From positions 1 to 64,000 of the forward strand of contig JANSWP010000033.1 in NCBI GenBank assembly GCA_024743405.1: a stretch of DNA of 64,000 bases. Reading direction: 5' to 3'. The notes under the pieces are model-generated. The model saw only the letters and a list, made by a program, of their open reading frames with translations. It ran no database searches and had not been told where the DNA came from. Shown in pieces: positions 17,177 to 26,900 of the stretch; position 1 is the stretch's first letter; every line of letters begins with the position of its first letter. The position numbers were made by a program, and so were the translations under genes. The stretch comes from Bacteroidota bacterium. GTDB lineage: Bacteria > Bacteroidota > Bacteroidia > Chitinophagales > Saprospiraceae.

Positions 17177-19297
17177 ATGAAAAAAATTGTTTATTTATTA
17201 ATCCTGCTCAATAGTTTTAGCCAATGGGGGCATTGTCAAGGACTTAAGATGGCCTCTACTTCTACGACTAGAGCTTTGGTCATTGGCATCTCTGATTATA
17301 GTGATGAGGATATACCAGATTTGCAGTTTGCCCATCGAGATGCAGAAGCATTTGTAACGTATTTGAAATCTAAATCTGGAGGGGAACTAAAGGATGAGCA
17401 TATAAAAATGTTGACTAATGAAAAAGCGACTGCTCCACAAATATTTGGAGCGCTTGACTGGTTGATCGAAGAAAGTGGAAAGAACGATAAAGTTATTATC
17501 TATTTTTCGGGACATGGAGATGTTGAAGCCAAAATTATCCGACAAAATGGTTATTTGCTGACCCATGATACCCCATCAACTAATTATCGGATTAGCTCTC
17601 TTAGGGTCGATGATGTAAGTGCCTATCTGGAAACGCTTGTCCAATTGAATGAATCGAAAATTGTATTGTTTACAGATGCTTGTCGATCAGGCAATTTGGC
17701 AGGTGGAAGTGTAGGGGTTCAGGCTACGGCAACAGCCCTAGCCACTCAATTTGAAAATACAGTAAAAATAATGTCTTGCCAAGCCAATGAATTATCTTTG
17801 GAAGGAGAACAATGGGGTGGAGGAAGAGGCATTTTTTCTTATCATTTGGTCGATGCTTTAACCGGTATGGCAGATGATAATAATGATTTATCTGTCAATC
17901 TGTTAGAACTTAGACGTTACCTTGAAGATAAGATAACTCAAGAAACCGATTTTAGTCAATTGCCTGTGGTTCAAGGTTCTATGGGGACAAAAATTTCTTT
18001 TGTTCATGCAGAATCGTTGGCAGAATTAAGGAAGAATAGGGAAACGCCATCCACTGAATTTGGCTTTGTCAATAATAAAGGAAATGAAGCTTCTTATTTG
18101 ATGGATGCTGATAGTTCTATTAAGAAACTATACATTCAATTTGTGGCAGCTGTGGATAATCAATATTTCTTGCCTTCCGAAGTTAACAATACCCGGTCTC
18201 CTGGCAAATCTGCAAGTGAATTATACGAGGTTTTGTCGAAAGAACCTTCCATAAAAATGCTTCATGGCTCTATGAAACGAAACTTTGCAGCAGCATTACA
18301 AGATGAGGCCCAACACTCCCTCAATGGGTATTTGAAGGCAGATCCAAAAGAAATGGCGGAACGTTGGGAATCTTATGGAGAAAGCTACAGATCCAACCCC
18401 AATTGGCTTAACAAAGCTGCTGAAATTTTAGGAGATAAGCATAGAGTTTATAATCAAATACGAGCTAAACAGTATTATTTCCAAGGGGTTATTCTACGGT
18501 TAGAAGGAGAGAAAACAGGAAATGAAAAACTATTTAAGAAAGCTTTTGAAAAGGAAAAACTAGCCTTACAATTTGATGATAAAGCAGCTTATATATATAA
18601 TGAATTGGGGTTGATTTATGGAAATCTCAATGAAAAAGAAAAGGAGATCAAGATGTATGAAAAAGCAATGCAGATTGCGCCTAAGTGGGTATTGCCACCT
18701 TATAACCTAAGTACCACCTATAATGATATGGGGAACTATAAGGAGGGTTTGAAATGGGGTAAAAAGGCAAGTTTGTTGAGTGCCAACTTAGTACATCCGT
18801 TTCTTAATATTGGTACTTCTTATTGGGGGTTAGGAGAGTTAACGAAAGCGGATTCGATGTACAAAATATGTTTAGAGAAGGATTCAAATTATTATAGAGC
18901 TTGTTTTTATATTGGGTGTTTAGCAGATGATCAACAGGAGTATCAAAATGCGGAGAAAAGCTATTTGAAAACGCTTGAAATAAAACCTGACTACGTTAGT
19001 TGTCATATTAATTTAGGTAATTTATATGTAGCAACGAAGCAATTGAATAAAGCGGAGAAAAGCTATTTAAAAGTCTTGTCGCTTGAACCAGATCATCAAT
19101 GGGGACATTATAATATGATTTGCCTTAAAGCATTACAAAATAAGCCTGAAACTGCATTGAAATGGATGGAAAAGACATTGAAAACTGGCTTTAATGATTA
19201 TGCTTCCTTGATATCCGATGATGATTTAGCATCGATTAGAGTTTATCCTAAGTTCAATGCAATGATGAAAAAATATTTTCCAGAAAAGTCAAACTAA
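17177..19297 (+). CDS. Secreted caspase (C14) family protein with TPR repeats
   Basis: 706 residues from the ATG at 17177, chosen because it precedes the signal peptide MKKIVYLLILLNSF; an upstream TTG at 17147 is less likely. The caspase domain (about 30-290) starts TRALVIGISDYSD and has the catalytic pair His113 (YFSGHGD) and Cys169 (TDACRSG), both intact. A middle helical region is followed by TPR repeats (about 420-690), for example AEKSYLKTLEIKPDYVSCHINLGNLY. These proteins cleave substrates after basic or acidic residues depending on subfamily; the specificity here is unknown. The stop codon lies inside the left end of the repeat element at 19294-19459. Confidence 0.92.
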   Translation: MKKIVYLLILLNSFSQWGHCQGLKMASTSTTRALVIGISDYSDEDIPDLQFAHRDAEAFVTYLKSKSGGELKDEHIKMLTNEKATAPQIFGALDWLIEESGKNDKVIIYFSGHGDVEAKIIRQNGYLLTHDTPSTNYRISSLRVDDVSAYLETLVQLNESKIVLFTDACRSGNLAGGSVGVQATATALATQFENTVKIMSCQANELSLEGEQWGGGRGIFSYHLVDALTGMADDNNDLSVNLLELRRYLEDKITQETDFSQLPVVQGSMGTKISFVHAESLAELRKNRETPSTEFGFVNNKGNEASYLMDADSSIKKLYIQFVAAVDNQYFLPSEVNNTRSPGKSASELYEVLSKEPSIKMLHGSMKRNFAAALQDEAQHSLNGYLKADPKEMAERWESYGESYRSNPNWLNKAAEILGDKHRVYNQIRAKQYYFQGVILRLEGEKTGNEKLFKKAFEKEKLALQFDDKAAYIYNELGLIYGNLNEKEKEIKMYEKAMQIAPKWVLPPYNLSTTYNDMGNYKEGLKWGKKASLLSANLVHPFLNIGTSYWGLGELTKADSMYKICLEKDSNYYRACFYIGCLADDQQEYQNAEKSYLKTLEIKPDYVSCHINLGNLYVATKQLNKAEKSYLKVLSLEPDHQWGHYNMICLKALQNKPETALKWMEKTLKTGFNDYASLISDDDLASIRVYPKFNAMMKKYFPEKSN

Positions 19298-19459
19298 GTA
19301 ACGACTAAAGAATAACTCCGACATTTGGAGATAGAGATTTTGATCTAAGACTAGGCATTTTTTGAAGGAATAGCCTAGCTATTGCTGAGGAAAATAACGA
19401 CGTATTAAAGCAAAAGATTATCGGTGAAATGATGGAGTTATTCTTTACTCGTTACTAAG
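19294..19459. repeat. MITE-like element with 26-bp terminal inverted repeats
   Basis: Ends 19294-19319 and 19434-19459 pair at 24 of 26 positions (TAAAGAATAACTCC shared). An inner hairpin CTAGGC...GCCTAG lies near 19353-19380. The left end motif, AGTAACGnCTAAAGAATAAC, recurs at 39217-39244. It has no coding capacity. Confidence 0.65.
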
Positions 19460-20244
19460 TAGTCTTTCAAGTTAAAAGTGTCGGTAAGGTTTTAAGGTTA
19501 ATTTTGGCTGCACTTCGTAAAAAACACCAAGCATTATCCGTCAATTTCAGCTTGAATGACTACTAAGCTAAGTACCGAATAAAAGACTAACTCTAGGCTC
19601 TTAGGCAAAACTCAAAACCAACATACTGCCGATAATTTTTTGCTTGTTTGATGAACCAAATGTTTCGATTTTCGGAGAGGCATTGGAGATTTTGGCATGA
19701 GCGAACGATTCCGCAGGATGAATGTCTGGGGGACATTCAAGTGAGTGAACCGCAAGGCGGATGGGTGGTAAATTCAAGTTAGCGTTTGCGAAAAAACTAC
19801 CCACGTGAGCTTTGCTAACATTTGGGTCGTTTGTGGGAGGGCGTTGAATTTTAGCCTAAATATCCACAGCCTAGATTTTTTTCATCAAAGGTGCCTTTGC
19901 ACCTTATGATACCTTTTTCATCATGGAAAAATGAAGAAACATACATTTGACGGCTTAGTTTTCCCTTTGCTTTGGCAAAGGTTTTTTCAGGCATAAGCCA
20001 TAAAGTCCAGTGCCCCAACTATTAACTTTCTAATCTTTCAATAAAGAGTTAGAAAGTTTTTTTATGTTTTCTATCGTATATTTTTTTCGAAAAATCCGCC
20101 AGAGAAATTTTGCCAAATCGCTCCCTCCAAAAGGATCATTCGCATTTTAGGCGAGGGTTTCTAAAAGTATAGTATAGAGAGTCAAATATCAATTTCGTAA
20201 CTAATAATGCTCTCCAAAGCCATTTTTTTGCTAGCTTTTTTAAC
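19460..20244. other. Intergenic region without a recognised gene
   Basis: About 785 bp. The stretch near 19617-19645 resembles 39075-39105 (both contain CATACTG(C/T)CGATAATT), so this is likely decayed repeat material. A 67-codon minus-strand ORF at 19601-19804 has no protein-like features and I do not accept it. Confidence 0.4.
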
Positions 20245-20249
20245 GAAAA

Positions 20250-20282
20250 ATCCCGAATTCTCAGAGATTGAAAATTCGGGAT
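20250..20282 (-). terminator. Rho-independent terminator after the FecR-like gene
   Basis: The 10-bp arms ATCCCGAATT (20250-20259) and AATTCGGGAT (20273-20282) pair perfectly. On the minus strand a T run follows. It lies about 45 bp beyond the stop of the 20327-21259 gene. Confidence 0.75.
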
Positions 20283-20326
20283 AATTAATGGAACTTACTT
20301 ATTTTTATTTACTTAAATAATCATTA

Positions 20327-21259
20327 CTATTCCTCCATTATTAAATGAGAAAGCTCATTATTAGCTAAAAAGGAGTTGTATAGTTTTTTTACCATTGCGT
20401 TATTTGGCTTACTCTTTAACGCTTTTTTATAACATTGATGAGCCAGATAAGTCATATCATTTTTCTCATAAGTAACTGCTTCCATTAGCCGTTTTTGAAA
20501 ATCATCTGATTTTTTATAAGATGGTGCTTTTTTCAAATCTTGTAAAACAGAGATAGAAGCACCTTTCTTGGCAAATTTAAAAGAAACATTATCCGATTTA
20601 CTTGCATTGTCTCCTATGATATTAACTTTCCATGAGATTTCATCATCAGCTTCAACGGCAATTTGATCAATATCTATACTAAACATTGTCTTTTTTGTTA
20701 CTACAGTGAATACTGGGGTATCCATGCCTTTTGAAAATACTTTTAGTTGATATAAAGCAGCTCCTTCTTTTCGGTTGTTCCAGCTAAAATTAACTTGACC
20801 ACTTGGCACACCACTACCTACTGGAGAAACGGGTAAAATCGTAAAATTACCTCCTGCACCTTTTGGACCAGACCCTGGTCCAGTGCGTCCACCAGTTCCT
20901 TTTGAAGACATGGCAACTGTATTCCAAAAATCTCCGATTGCTCCTGAGGAAGCGTTGTCTGCAATTTGATCTTTCAAATCACTAATTGAATGAGTTCCTT
21001 TCTTTGTAATAGGACGTAAAGGCTGTCCATTGTAAATCAACTCTAAACTCGATCGTCTCTTCAGTTTAACGGTGGCATCATCAGGGATACTCATCCCTTC
21101 TTCAACCCTGACGGTAGAGCCGTCTTCTGCTATATAATCGACCGTACCTCTAACACCCCAGACCTCTACTTCAGAACTGTTTTCCCAGTCTAAGGTTTGC
21201 CCAAAGGTTTGGGAAAAGACTAGGGTTAATATTGCTACAAGAAAAATTTGTTTTTTCAT
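20327..21259 (-). CDS. Secreted protein with FecR-like domain and helical C-terminus
   Basis: 310 residues. Signal peptide MKKQIFLVAILTLVFSQTFG, then a FecR-like beta domain (about 30-95: VEVWGVRGTVDYIAEDGSTVRVEEGMSI and ATVKLKRRSSLELIYNG), a glycine-rich linker (about 118-140), an Ig/fibronectin-like domain (about 145-235) and a helical TPR-like end (about 255-305). The FecR-like match is by pattern. Such domains accompany caspase, CHAT and TPR proteins in Bacteroidota, and this gene sits beside the caspase-TPR gene. No enzymatic motif is visible. Its role may be as a periplasmic partner or scaffold. Confidence 0.7.
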   Translation of the reverse strand: MKKQIFLVAILTLVFSQTFGQTLDWENSSEVEVWGVRGTVDYIAEDGSTVRVEEGMSIPDDATVKLKRRSSLELIYNGQPLRPITKKGTHSISDLKDQIADNASSGAIGDFWNTVAMSSKGTGGRTGPGSGPKGAGGNFTILPVSPVGSGVPSGQVNFSWNNRKEGAALYQLKVFSKGMDTPVFTVVTKKTMFSIDIDQIAVEADDEISWKVNIIGDNASKSDNVSFKFAKKGASISVLQDLKKAPSYKKSDDFQKRLMEAVTYEKNDMTYLAHQCYKKALKSKPNNAMVKKLYNSFLANNELSHLIMEE

Positions 21260-21414
21260 TTTTTATTTTTTTTAGGTGATAAGATTCTAACAGCAATTTA
21301 AACAATGTTGTCTTGCTGTTAGAATCTTTGTTTAAAATGATGGAGTTACTTTTTTATACCTAATTCCAAAGAAAACATTTATTAGGGAGTTATTATAATC
21401 CTATTTAATAAATA

Positions 21415-21632
21415 AGTAAGAGCTTGGACAAAATCAAGTTATAGATTACTGGAGCATTGCCGCGATGCGGCTCGCTCCAGTAAATAGTGGTTTTGGAGGG
21501 GAGTCTAATTAAAAAATCTGACTTTCAGCTTTTTTAATTGGACTCCCCTCTAAGCCTCCTCTACTGCAACGGGCGCCTTTGGCGCGATGTTGCAGTATTT
21601 AAGTGCAACTTAATTCTGTCCAAGCACTTACT
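21415..21632. repeat. Cross-shaped palindromic element with two side hairpins
   Basis: The outer arms 21415-21440 and 21607-21632 pair at 23 of 26 positions (GCTTGGACA shared). The central arms 21497-21516 and 21530-21549 pair almost perfectly (AGGGGAGTC...). Between outer and central stems each half carries its own hairpin: ACTGGAGC/GCTCCAGT at 21448-21481 and ACTGCAAC/GTTGCAGT at 21563-21596. The side hairpins sit at matching places but differ in sequence, so structure rather than sequence seems kept. Confidence 0.7.
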
Positions 21633-21650
21633 AAATAAACGATTTAATAG

Positions 21651-21686
21651 AAAAAACGGACACAGAGTATCCCACTCAGTATCCGT
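21651..21686 (-). terminator. Rho-independent terminator after the lipoprotein gene
   Basis: On the minus strand a 13-bp stem (21674-21686 with 21656-21668, one mismatch and one wobble) is followed by six T residues. It lies 38 bp past the stop at 21724. Confidence 0.75.
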
Positions 21687-21723
21687 TTATACCATTTTAT
21701 TTTCAGCATATTTTGAACATAAT

Positions 21724-22497
21724 CTAATTTATTTTGTCGTCGTAAGGAAGTTCGATAATCGCAGAACCTCGTGACCCTGTAATATGGTCTTTTACAATAA
21801 CCGTAATGTTTTTGCCACTTATACATCCTATCTGCTCGCCACTTCCTATATAATCATCGCCATTGAACCAATCAATACCATATCGTCTATTATTATCAAA
21901 AGTCTGTGAAGTTTCTTTGTTAATGGCAATTAGGGTAAACTCTTTTCCTACGAAACAAGCTTGTGCAAGAATTCCAACAGGTATTAATTTTGTTTCGTTG
22001 TAAGGTGTATCTTTTCGTTCTCCCTTCACATCTTCGTTTGTCGCTTTTTTATTTTTTAGACAATCAATATCCTTGGGTTCGACCATTACCATAATATAAG
22101 TAGTAAATCCCTCTGTACAACAAGCTACCTCTCCCCACTTGGTTTCACAAGATTCATTGGCTTGTTTTTGCAATTTCATACCTAATTCTTTCAATTGGGT
22201 GTCACAAATACCGTTTTCACAATTGTTATTTTTATCGATATCAACAGCGGAAAAATCTTTGTTATTTCGATCAATATTAGTTTGGAAGTTCTTTTGATCG
22301 ATGATTTCATTCAAGACTGCCGCTGAAAAAGGTTTGTAAGAAGTCATCATTGTGACGGTGGACGGCAAATTTAAATGTGCAAATTGTATCTCACTAAATT
22401 CATGTAATTCTTCTTTGGGTAAAATTTGTTGTTTTTCACAAGCTGTAGTGAATAATGCAATTGTTAACATGAAGCAAAAAATGATGGAATTTTTCAT
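21724..22497 (-). CDS. Lipoprotein of unknown function
   Basis: 257 residues. A lipoprotein signal peptide ends in the lipobox FTTAC (Cys20). The mature protein has several paired cysteines (NNCENGICD, SCETKWGEVACCTEG), a lysine-rich middle, and a C-terminal beta-rich segment (GIDWFNGDDYIGSGEQIGCISGKNITVIVKD). I recognise no family. It is probably anchored to the outer membrane or inner-membrane periplasmic face, with disulfide-stabilised structure. It is a single gene with its own terminator. Confidence 0.75.
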   Translation of the reverse strand: MKNSIIFCFMLTIALFTTACEKQQILPKEELHEFSEIQFAHLNLPSTVTMMTSYKPFSAAVLNEIIDQKNFQTNIDRNNKDFSAVDIDKNNNCENGICDTQLKELGMKLQKQANESCETKWGEVACCTEGFTTYIMVMVEPKDIDCLKNKKATNEDVKGERKDTPYNETKLIPVGILAQACFVGKEFTLIAINKETSQTFDNNRRYGIDWFNGDDYIGSGEQIGCISGKNITVIVKDHITGSRGSAIIELPYDDKIN

Positions 22498-22691
22498 GAC
22501 TTAAGGTTTTAAAATTAAAAATGGATGGTTAACGCTTACTTCATTTGTTGAAATAAAAAAAGGTTACCTCTTGAAGTGAAAAAAAAGAAAAAACTAATTT
22601 TAAATAGTTATCTTGCTTAGGAATGAAAACCAAAAGAAGCAGTCAGAAGTATTATTTTATTTGGTTCTCATTCCTTATCAAAACAAAGAGT

Positions 22692-23393
22692 ATGAATTCA
22701 CCATTTACAATCATTCACACCCCTACCAACCAACTGGAAAAAAGCCTCGACTTTTACCAAAAGTTGAACTATAAAGTCTTTTCCGAATCAAACCCTACTT
22801 TACTGACAGACGGAAAATTTGTAATTGAAATCAATCCTGATAGGTTTGCGCGAGCAGGCTTAAAGATGTTCCAATCAAATTGGGAATCAGAGGTTTCAGC
22901 ATTAAAAAAACTAACTGAAGTTACCTCTATTGAAAATGGCTATATGCTGGGTACTCCAACGGGAACACGCATTTATTTAATGAATGAAGAGTCGAATATT
23001 GACTTTACGCCCTCCGAAATGCCTTTAGGAATGACCGGTAATTTCGCTGGCTTAAGCCTTGAAACAACAGATATGGGGCAATCCGCCGCTATTTGGGAAG
23101 TTTTAGGCTACGAAAAAACGATGGGTTCTATAGAAAAAGGTTGGATCGCTTTTTCTAATAAAAGTGGTATTGATGTGAGTTTGATGAAACCTAATAGCTG
23201 TCCGCACCTCTTTTTTAACCCTTCTCTCACCTTTTTTAATGGGAAAATCAATAATCCCAAAATCATTCAGAATATTCGAAATGCAGGTATTCCCATTACC
23301 GAAGAAATCACCGTATTTAATAAAGAAGGTATCGTTGATAATGTGATTATCCGCGATCCAGGCGGGTATGGTTTCTTTATATACAATGATTAA
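22692..23393 (+). CDS. VOC (glyoxalase/dioxygenase-like) family protein
   Basis: 233 residues from the ATG at 22692, which begins MNSPFTIIHTPTNQLEKSL, the usual start of a VOC module; an in-frame ATG at 22623 would add a basic extension with no known role. Two VOC half-modules are seen: about 1-90 (SLDFYQKLNYKVFSE, LLTDGKFVIEI) and about 105-230 (GLSLETTDMGQSAAIWEVLGYEK, VIIRDPGGYGFFIYND). Family members bind a metal and small substrates for isomerisation, dioxygenation or drug binding. The metal ligands cannot be assigned with confidence. Confidence 0.8.
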   Translation: MNSPFTIIHTPTNQLEKSLDFYQKLNYKVFSESNPTLLTDGKFVIEINPDRFARAGLKMFQSNWESEVSALKKLTEVTSIENGYMLGTPTGTRIYLMNEESNIDFTPSEMPLGMTGNFAGLSLETTDMGQSAAIWEVLGYEKTMGSIEKGWIAFSNKSGIDVSLMKPNSCPHLFFNPSLTFFNGKINNPKIIQNIRNAGIPITEEITVFNKEGIVDNVIIRDPGGYGFFIYND

Positions 23394-23426
23394 CTGATGT
23401 TACACAAATAAATGCCTGTGAGATAG

Positions 23427-23554
23427 GACTGACCTTTTTCATTTTAGTGAAGTGGGTTCAAAATTCCGTTAAGAACTATCCACTGTTTGAGCGTAGCGAG
23501 TTTGGGTAGTTTAGGTATTTTGAATCCGCGTAGCGTTTAGAAATGAAACCAGTC
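23427..23554. repeat. Imperfect inverted-repeat element with internal hairpin
   Basis: Outer ends pair imperfectly (GACTG...TTTCATTT near 23427 with AAATGAAACCAGTC at 23541-23554; TTCAAAAT near 23457 with ATTTTGAA near 23516). The centre forms a hairpin, AACTATCC...GGGTAGTT, around GAGCGTAGCGAG. It is non-coding and looks like another small palindromic repeat. Confidence 0.5.
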
Positions 23555-23710
23555 TTGATTTTTTTCGTTCTTTTTGTATTAAGACAAAAAGGACAATGGT
23601 CTAATAACCAAGACCTTAAAAGCCCCTGATCGTTCTTTCTTAGCAATTCTCAATTTGGACTTTTGGTAGTTTAGAATCATCTGATAATTTAAAATTATCT
23701 GACAAATTAA

Positions 23711-23772
23711 TCTAAAAACAAACGAAAAAAACTCAGATAAAAAATTCGACATTAGGTTTGAAAACAGCTTCT
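23711..23772. repeat. Partial copy of the 1513-1674 MITE-like element
   Basis: These 62 bp match 1613-1674 at 60 positions and end with the same terminal AACAGCTTCT. The left terminal repeat is missing, so this is a solo end or a decayed copy. Confidence 0.65.
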
Positions 23773-23932
23773 AAAAGAAATTAGGTCATAATACCCTACG
23801 TAACATCAGTGATTAAGTTGTTATTCTAATGTCACCTAAAAGGCGCATATCTAATTTCTAAAAGCTCTATTTGCCTTGTTATAGTGTACAATCGTTAATT
23901 TTACCACATTCATTCAAAAAGAAGACTCAGTT

Positions 23933-26900
23933 ATGAAAGTGCGATTGCTCCCCTTATTGCTAGTTTTATGGAATTTCCCAATGATTCTCATGGCTCAACC
24001 GTGTGGAATATCGGTGGATGCGGGACCAGATGCTTCCGTTTGTTTTCCTGGAGGCCCGATTCAGTTAAATGGAAGTGTGAATGGAACGGTATTGTCCACT
24101 TCATGGTCGCCAACATTTGGTTTAAGTAATCCGAATGTCTTAAATCCTATTGCTACCGTAAATACGACAACTATCTATACTTTGACTGCTGGTACGTTCA
24201 ATCCAAACATAAATCTAATAACCAATGGAAATTTCAGCGGAGGAAATTTGGGTTTTACGAGTCAATATTTACACAATCCGACTTCTCTTTGGAATGAAGG
24301 TACTTATGCCGTAACCAATAATCCTGCAAACGTTCATCCTAATTTTCAACCTTGCTCCGATCATACCGGAGGCGGTCAAATGATGGTGGTTAATGGTTCC
24401 TCCACTCCAGGAGAAAATATATGGTGTCAGACCGTTCCTGTTGTGCCAAATACGGATTATGCCTTTAGTGCATGGGTTGCCAGCGTGATTTCAGCTTCAC
24501 CTGCACAATTACAGTTTTCAATAAATGGACAATTGGTAGGTAATATTTATAATGCATCATCGGCAACGTGCATTTGGGAACAGTTTTTTGAAGTTTGGAA
24601 CTCTGGTAATACAGGAGTGGCTACTATTTGTATTGTCAATCAAAACACACAACCTAGTGGCAATGATTTCGCTTTGGATGATATTTCCTTTAGCCCACTT
24701 TGTGAAGAGACGGATGAGGTGACTATTGAAGTTGTCCAAATTTTTGCGATTGCCAATGGTGTCGAATTTATTGATTGTAATGAGAATGGAGGGATAGGAA
24801 TTCAACTGGACGGAACACCTTCATCTTCCGGAAATAATATTACTTATAATTGGACCACTTTTAATGGAAATATTGTCTCTGGAGGCAATACGACTACTCC
24901 AACTGTCAATGCGCCAGGGTCTTATAATTTGACAGTTTCTTTTAATGACGGGATAACAGTATGTCAAGAAATGATTACGGTTGAAGTTTTGCAAGATCCG
25001 AATATCCCATTCGCATTGGCGAGCGCGCCCAATAATATTGATTGTAGTAATCCAACAGCGACTGTCTTAGGAATTGGCTCTTCAGAAGGTTCTGAATACA
25101 CTTATTTGTGGACAACCTTTGGTGGAAATATTTTGGCTGGCGAGACTACCTTAACACCACTAGTCGATGAGGCAGGCACTTATAATATTTTAGTTACGAA
25201 TACTGAAAACGGATGTACCGCTACAGCTACTGTGACGATTACGGAAGATATGACAGAACCCGATGCATTCGCCAACTCACCTGGCGAATTGGATTGCTTA
25301 AATGAGGCTTTAATTCTTGATGGATTTGGTTCTAGTGAGGGGAATGAATTTAATTATCAATGGACCACTGGAGATGGTAATATTGTAAATGGAGAAACGA
25401 CGCTTGAACCCGAAATTGACCAACCTGGTACTTACAATATTTTAGTCACCAATAGCTTAAATGGGTGTACTGCCGAAGCCGAGGTAACCGTAGATCAAAA
25501 CAATCTAGAACCAGATGTCGAGATTGCTCCTGCAGATGATTTAAATTGTGTTATTAATGAACTAGACCTAGATGCGACGGGCTCCAATAATATTGGAAAT
25601 TTTACTTTCCAATGGTCAACTTTCAATGGAAACATTACGGAAGGTGAAAACACCCTTCAACCTACCATTAACCTTACCGGAACATATACTTTAGTGATTA
25701 CCAATGAGGACAATGGCTGCACTGCTGAAGACAACATAACTATTGATGAAAATATTACCACTCCAAATGCCGAAATAGAAACACCCGAAACATTGAGTTG
25801 TACCGCTTCTTCGGTTCAATTGGATGGAACCAACTCTGATCAAGGTTCAAATTTTTCTTTTGAGTGGACGACTCAAAATGGAAACTATGAAAGCGGGGAC
25901 GATACACTCGAACCTACCGTAAATGCAGCAGGTGAATATACTCTAATCATCACCAATGATGAAAATGGCTGTACTTCAGCAGAAACGATTGAAGTTTTTG
26001 GCGACAATAGTTTACCAATAGCGGATGCTGGTTTGCCTCAAAATTTGGATTGTGTGACGACGGAAATTGATTTAGATGGTGAAAATTCAAGCCAGAATGG
26101 CAACTTTCTTTACCAATGGGTTACTTCAAATGGGAATATCGTTTCAGGAGATCAGACATTGACGCCAAATGTAGATTTAGGTGGGACTTATGTACTGACA
26201 GTCACCAATTTGGATAATAATTGTACAGCTACTTCTTCTGTTATCATTCTGCAAGATGATGAGATACCAACTGCTGATGCAGGCGAAGAAGATGTGATAA
26301 ACTGTAATGCACTGACGCTTATATTGAATGGCGAAAATTCAAGTCAAGGCACTGCATTTAATTATGAATGGACAACTGATGATGGCAGTTTTATTGCTGG
26401 ACAGAATACTTTGACTCCAGAAATTAATGAAGGAGGAACCTACATTTTGACCATTTCAAATACAGCAAATAATTGTATCTCAAATGATACTGTCCTCATT
26501 TCGGAAGATCTCCAAATTCCTATTGCTGATGCAGGAAATACTAATGAATTGAATTGTTTAATCGACACGCTAGTGCTTGATGGTTCAAATTCTTCTATTG
26601 GAAATAATATAGTTTACAACTGGTCAACCCAAGATGGGAATATCCTTTCGGGTATGACAGATACGATTGCCCAAGTCAACGAACCGGGTACCTATCAAAT
26701 AATTGTCTTGAATGAAGTGAACGGATGTGCCGACACTTCTTCGGTCGATATTTCACAAGATATTGAATTGCCGAATGCAGATGCGGGATCAACTTTTCAA
26801 TTGGATTGTAATATGCCAACGGGCGCTTTAAATGGCGAAAATTCAAGCCAAGGAGCTAATTTTGAATATCAATGGATGACTGCCAACGGGAGTTTGATCT

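Larger units (their letters stand above)
21260..21723. other. Intergenic region with a cross-shaped palindrome and a terminator
   Basis: Between two minus-strand genes. It contains the palindromic element 21415-21632, the terminator 21651-21686 of the upstream lipoprotein gene, and presumably the promoter of the FecR-like gene near 21260-21400, which I cannot pinpoint. Confidence 0.5.
23394..23932. other. Intergenic region with two repeat elements
   Basis: 539 bp before the giant adhesin gene. It holds the inverted-repeat element 23427-23554 and the partial MITE copy 23711-23772. No gene or clear promoter motif was seen in the remainder. Confidence 0.5.

Noticed and set aside
19601-19804. 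67-codon minus-strand ORF in the repeat-rich intergenic region
   Set aside because: No signal peptide or domain pattern and located in decayed repeat material.
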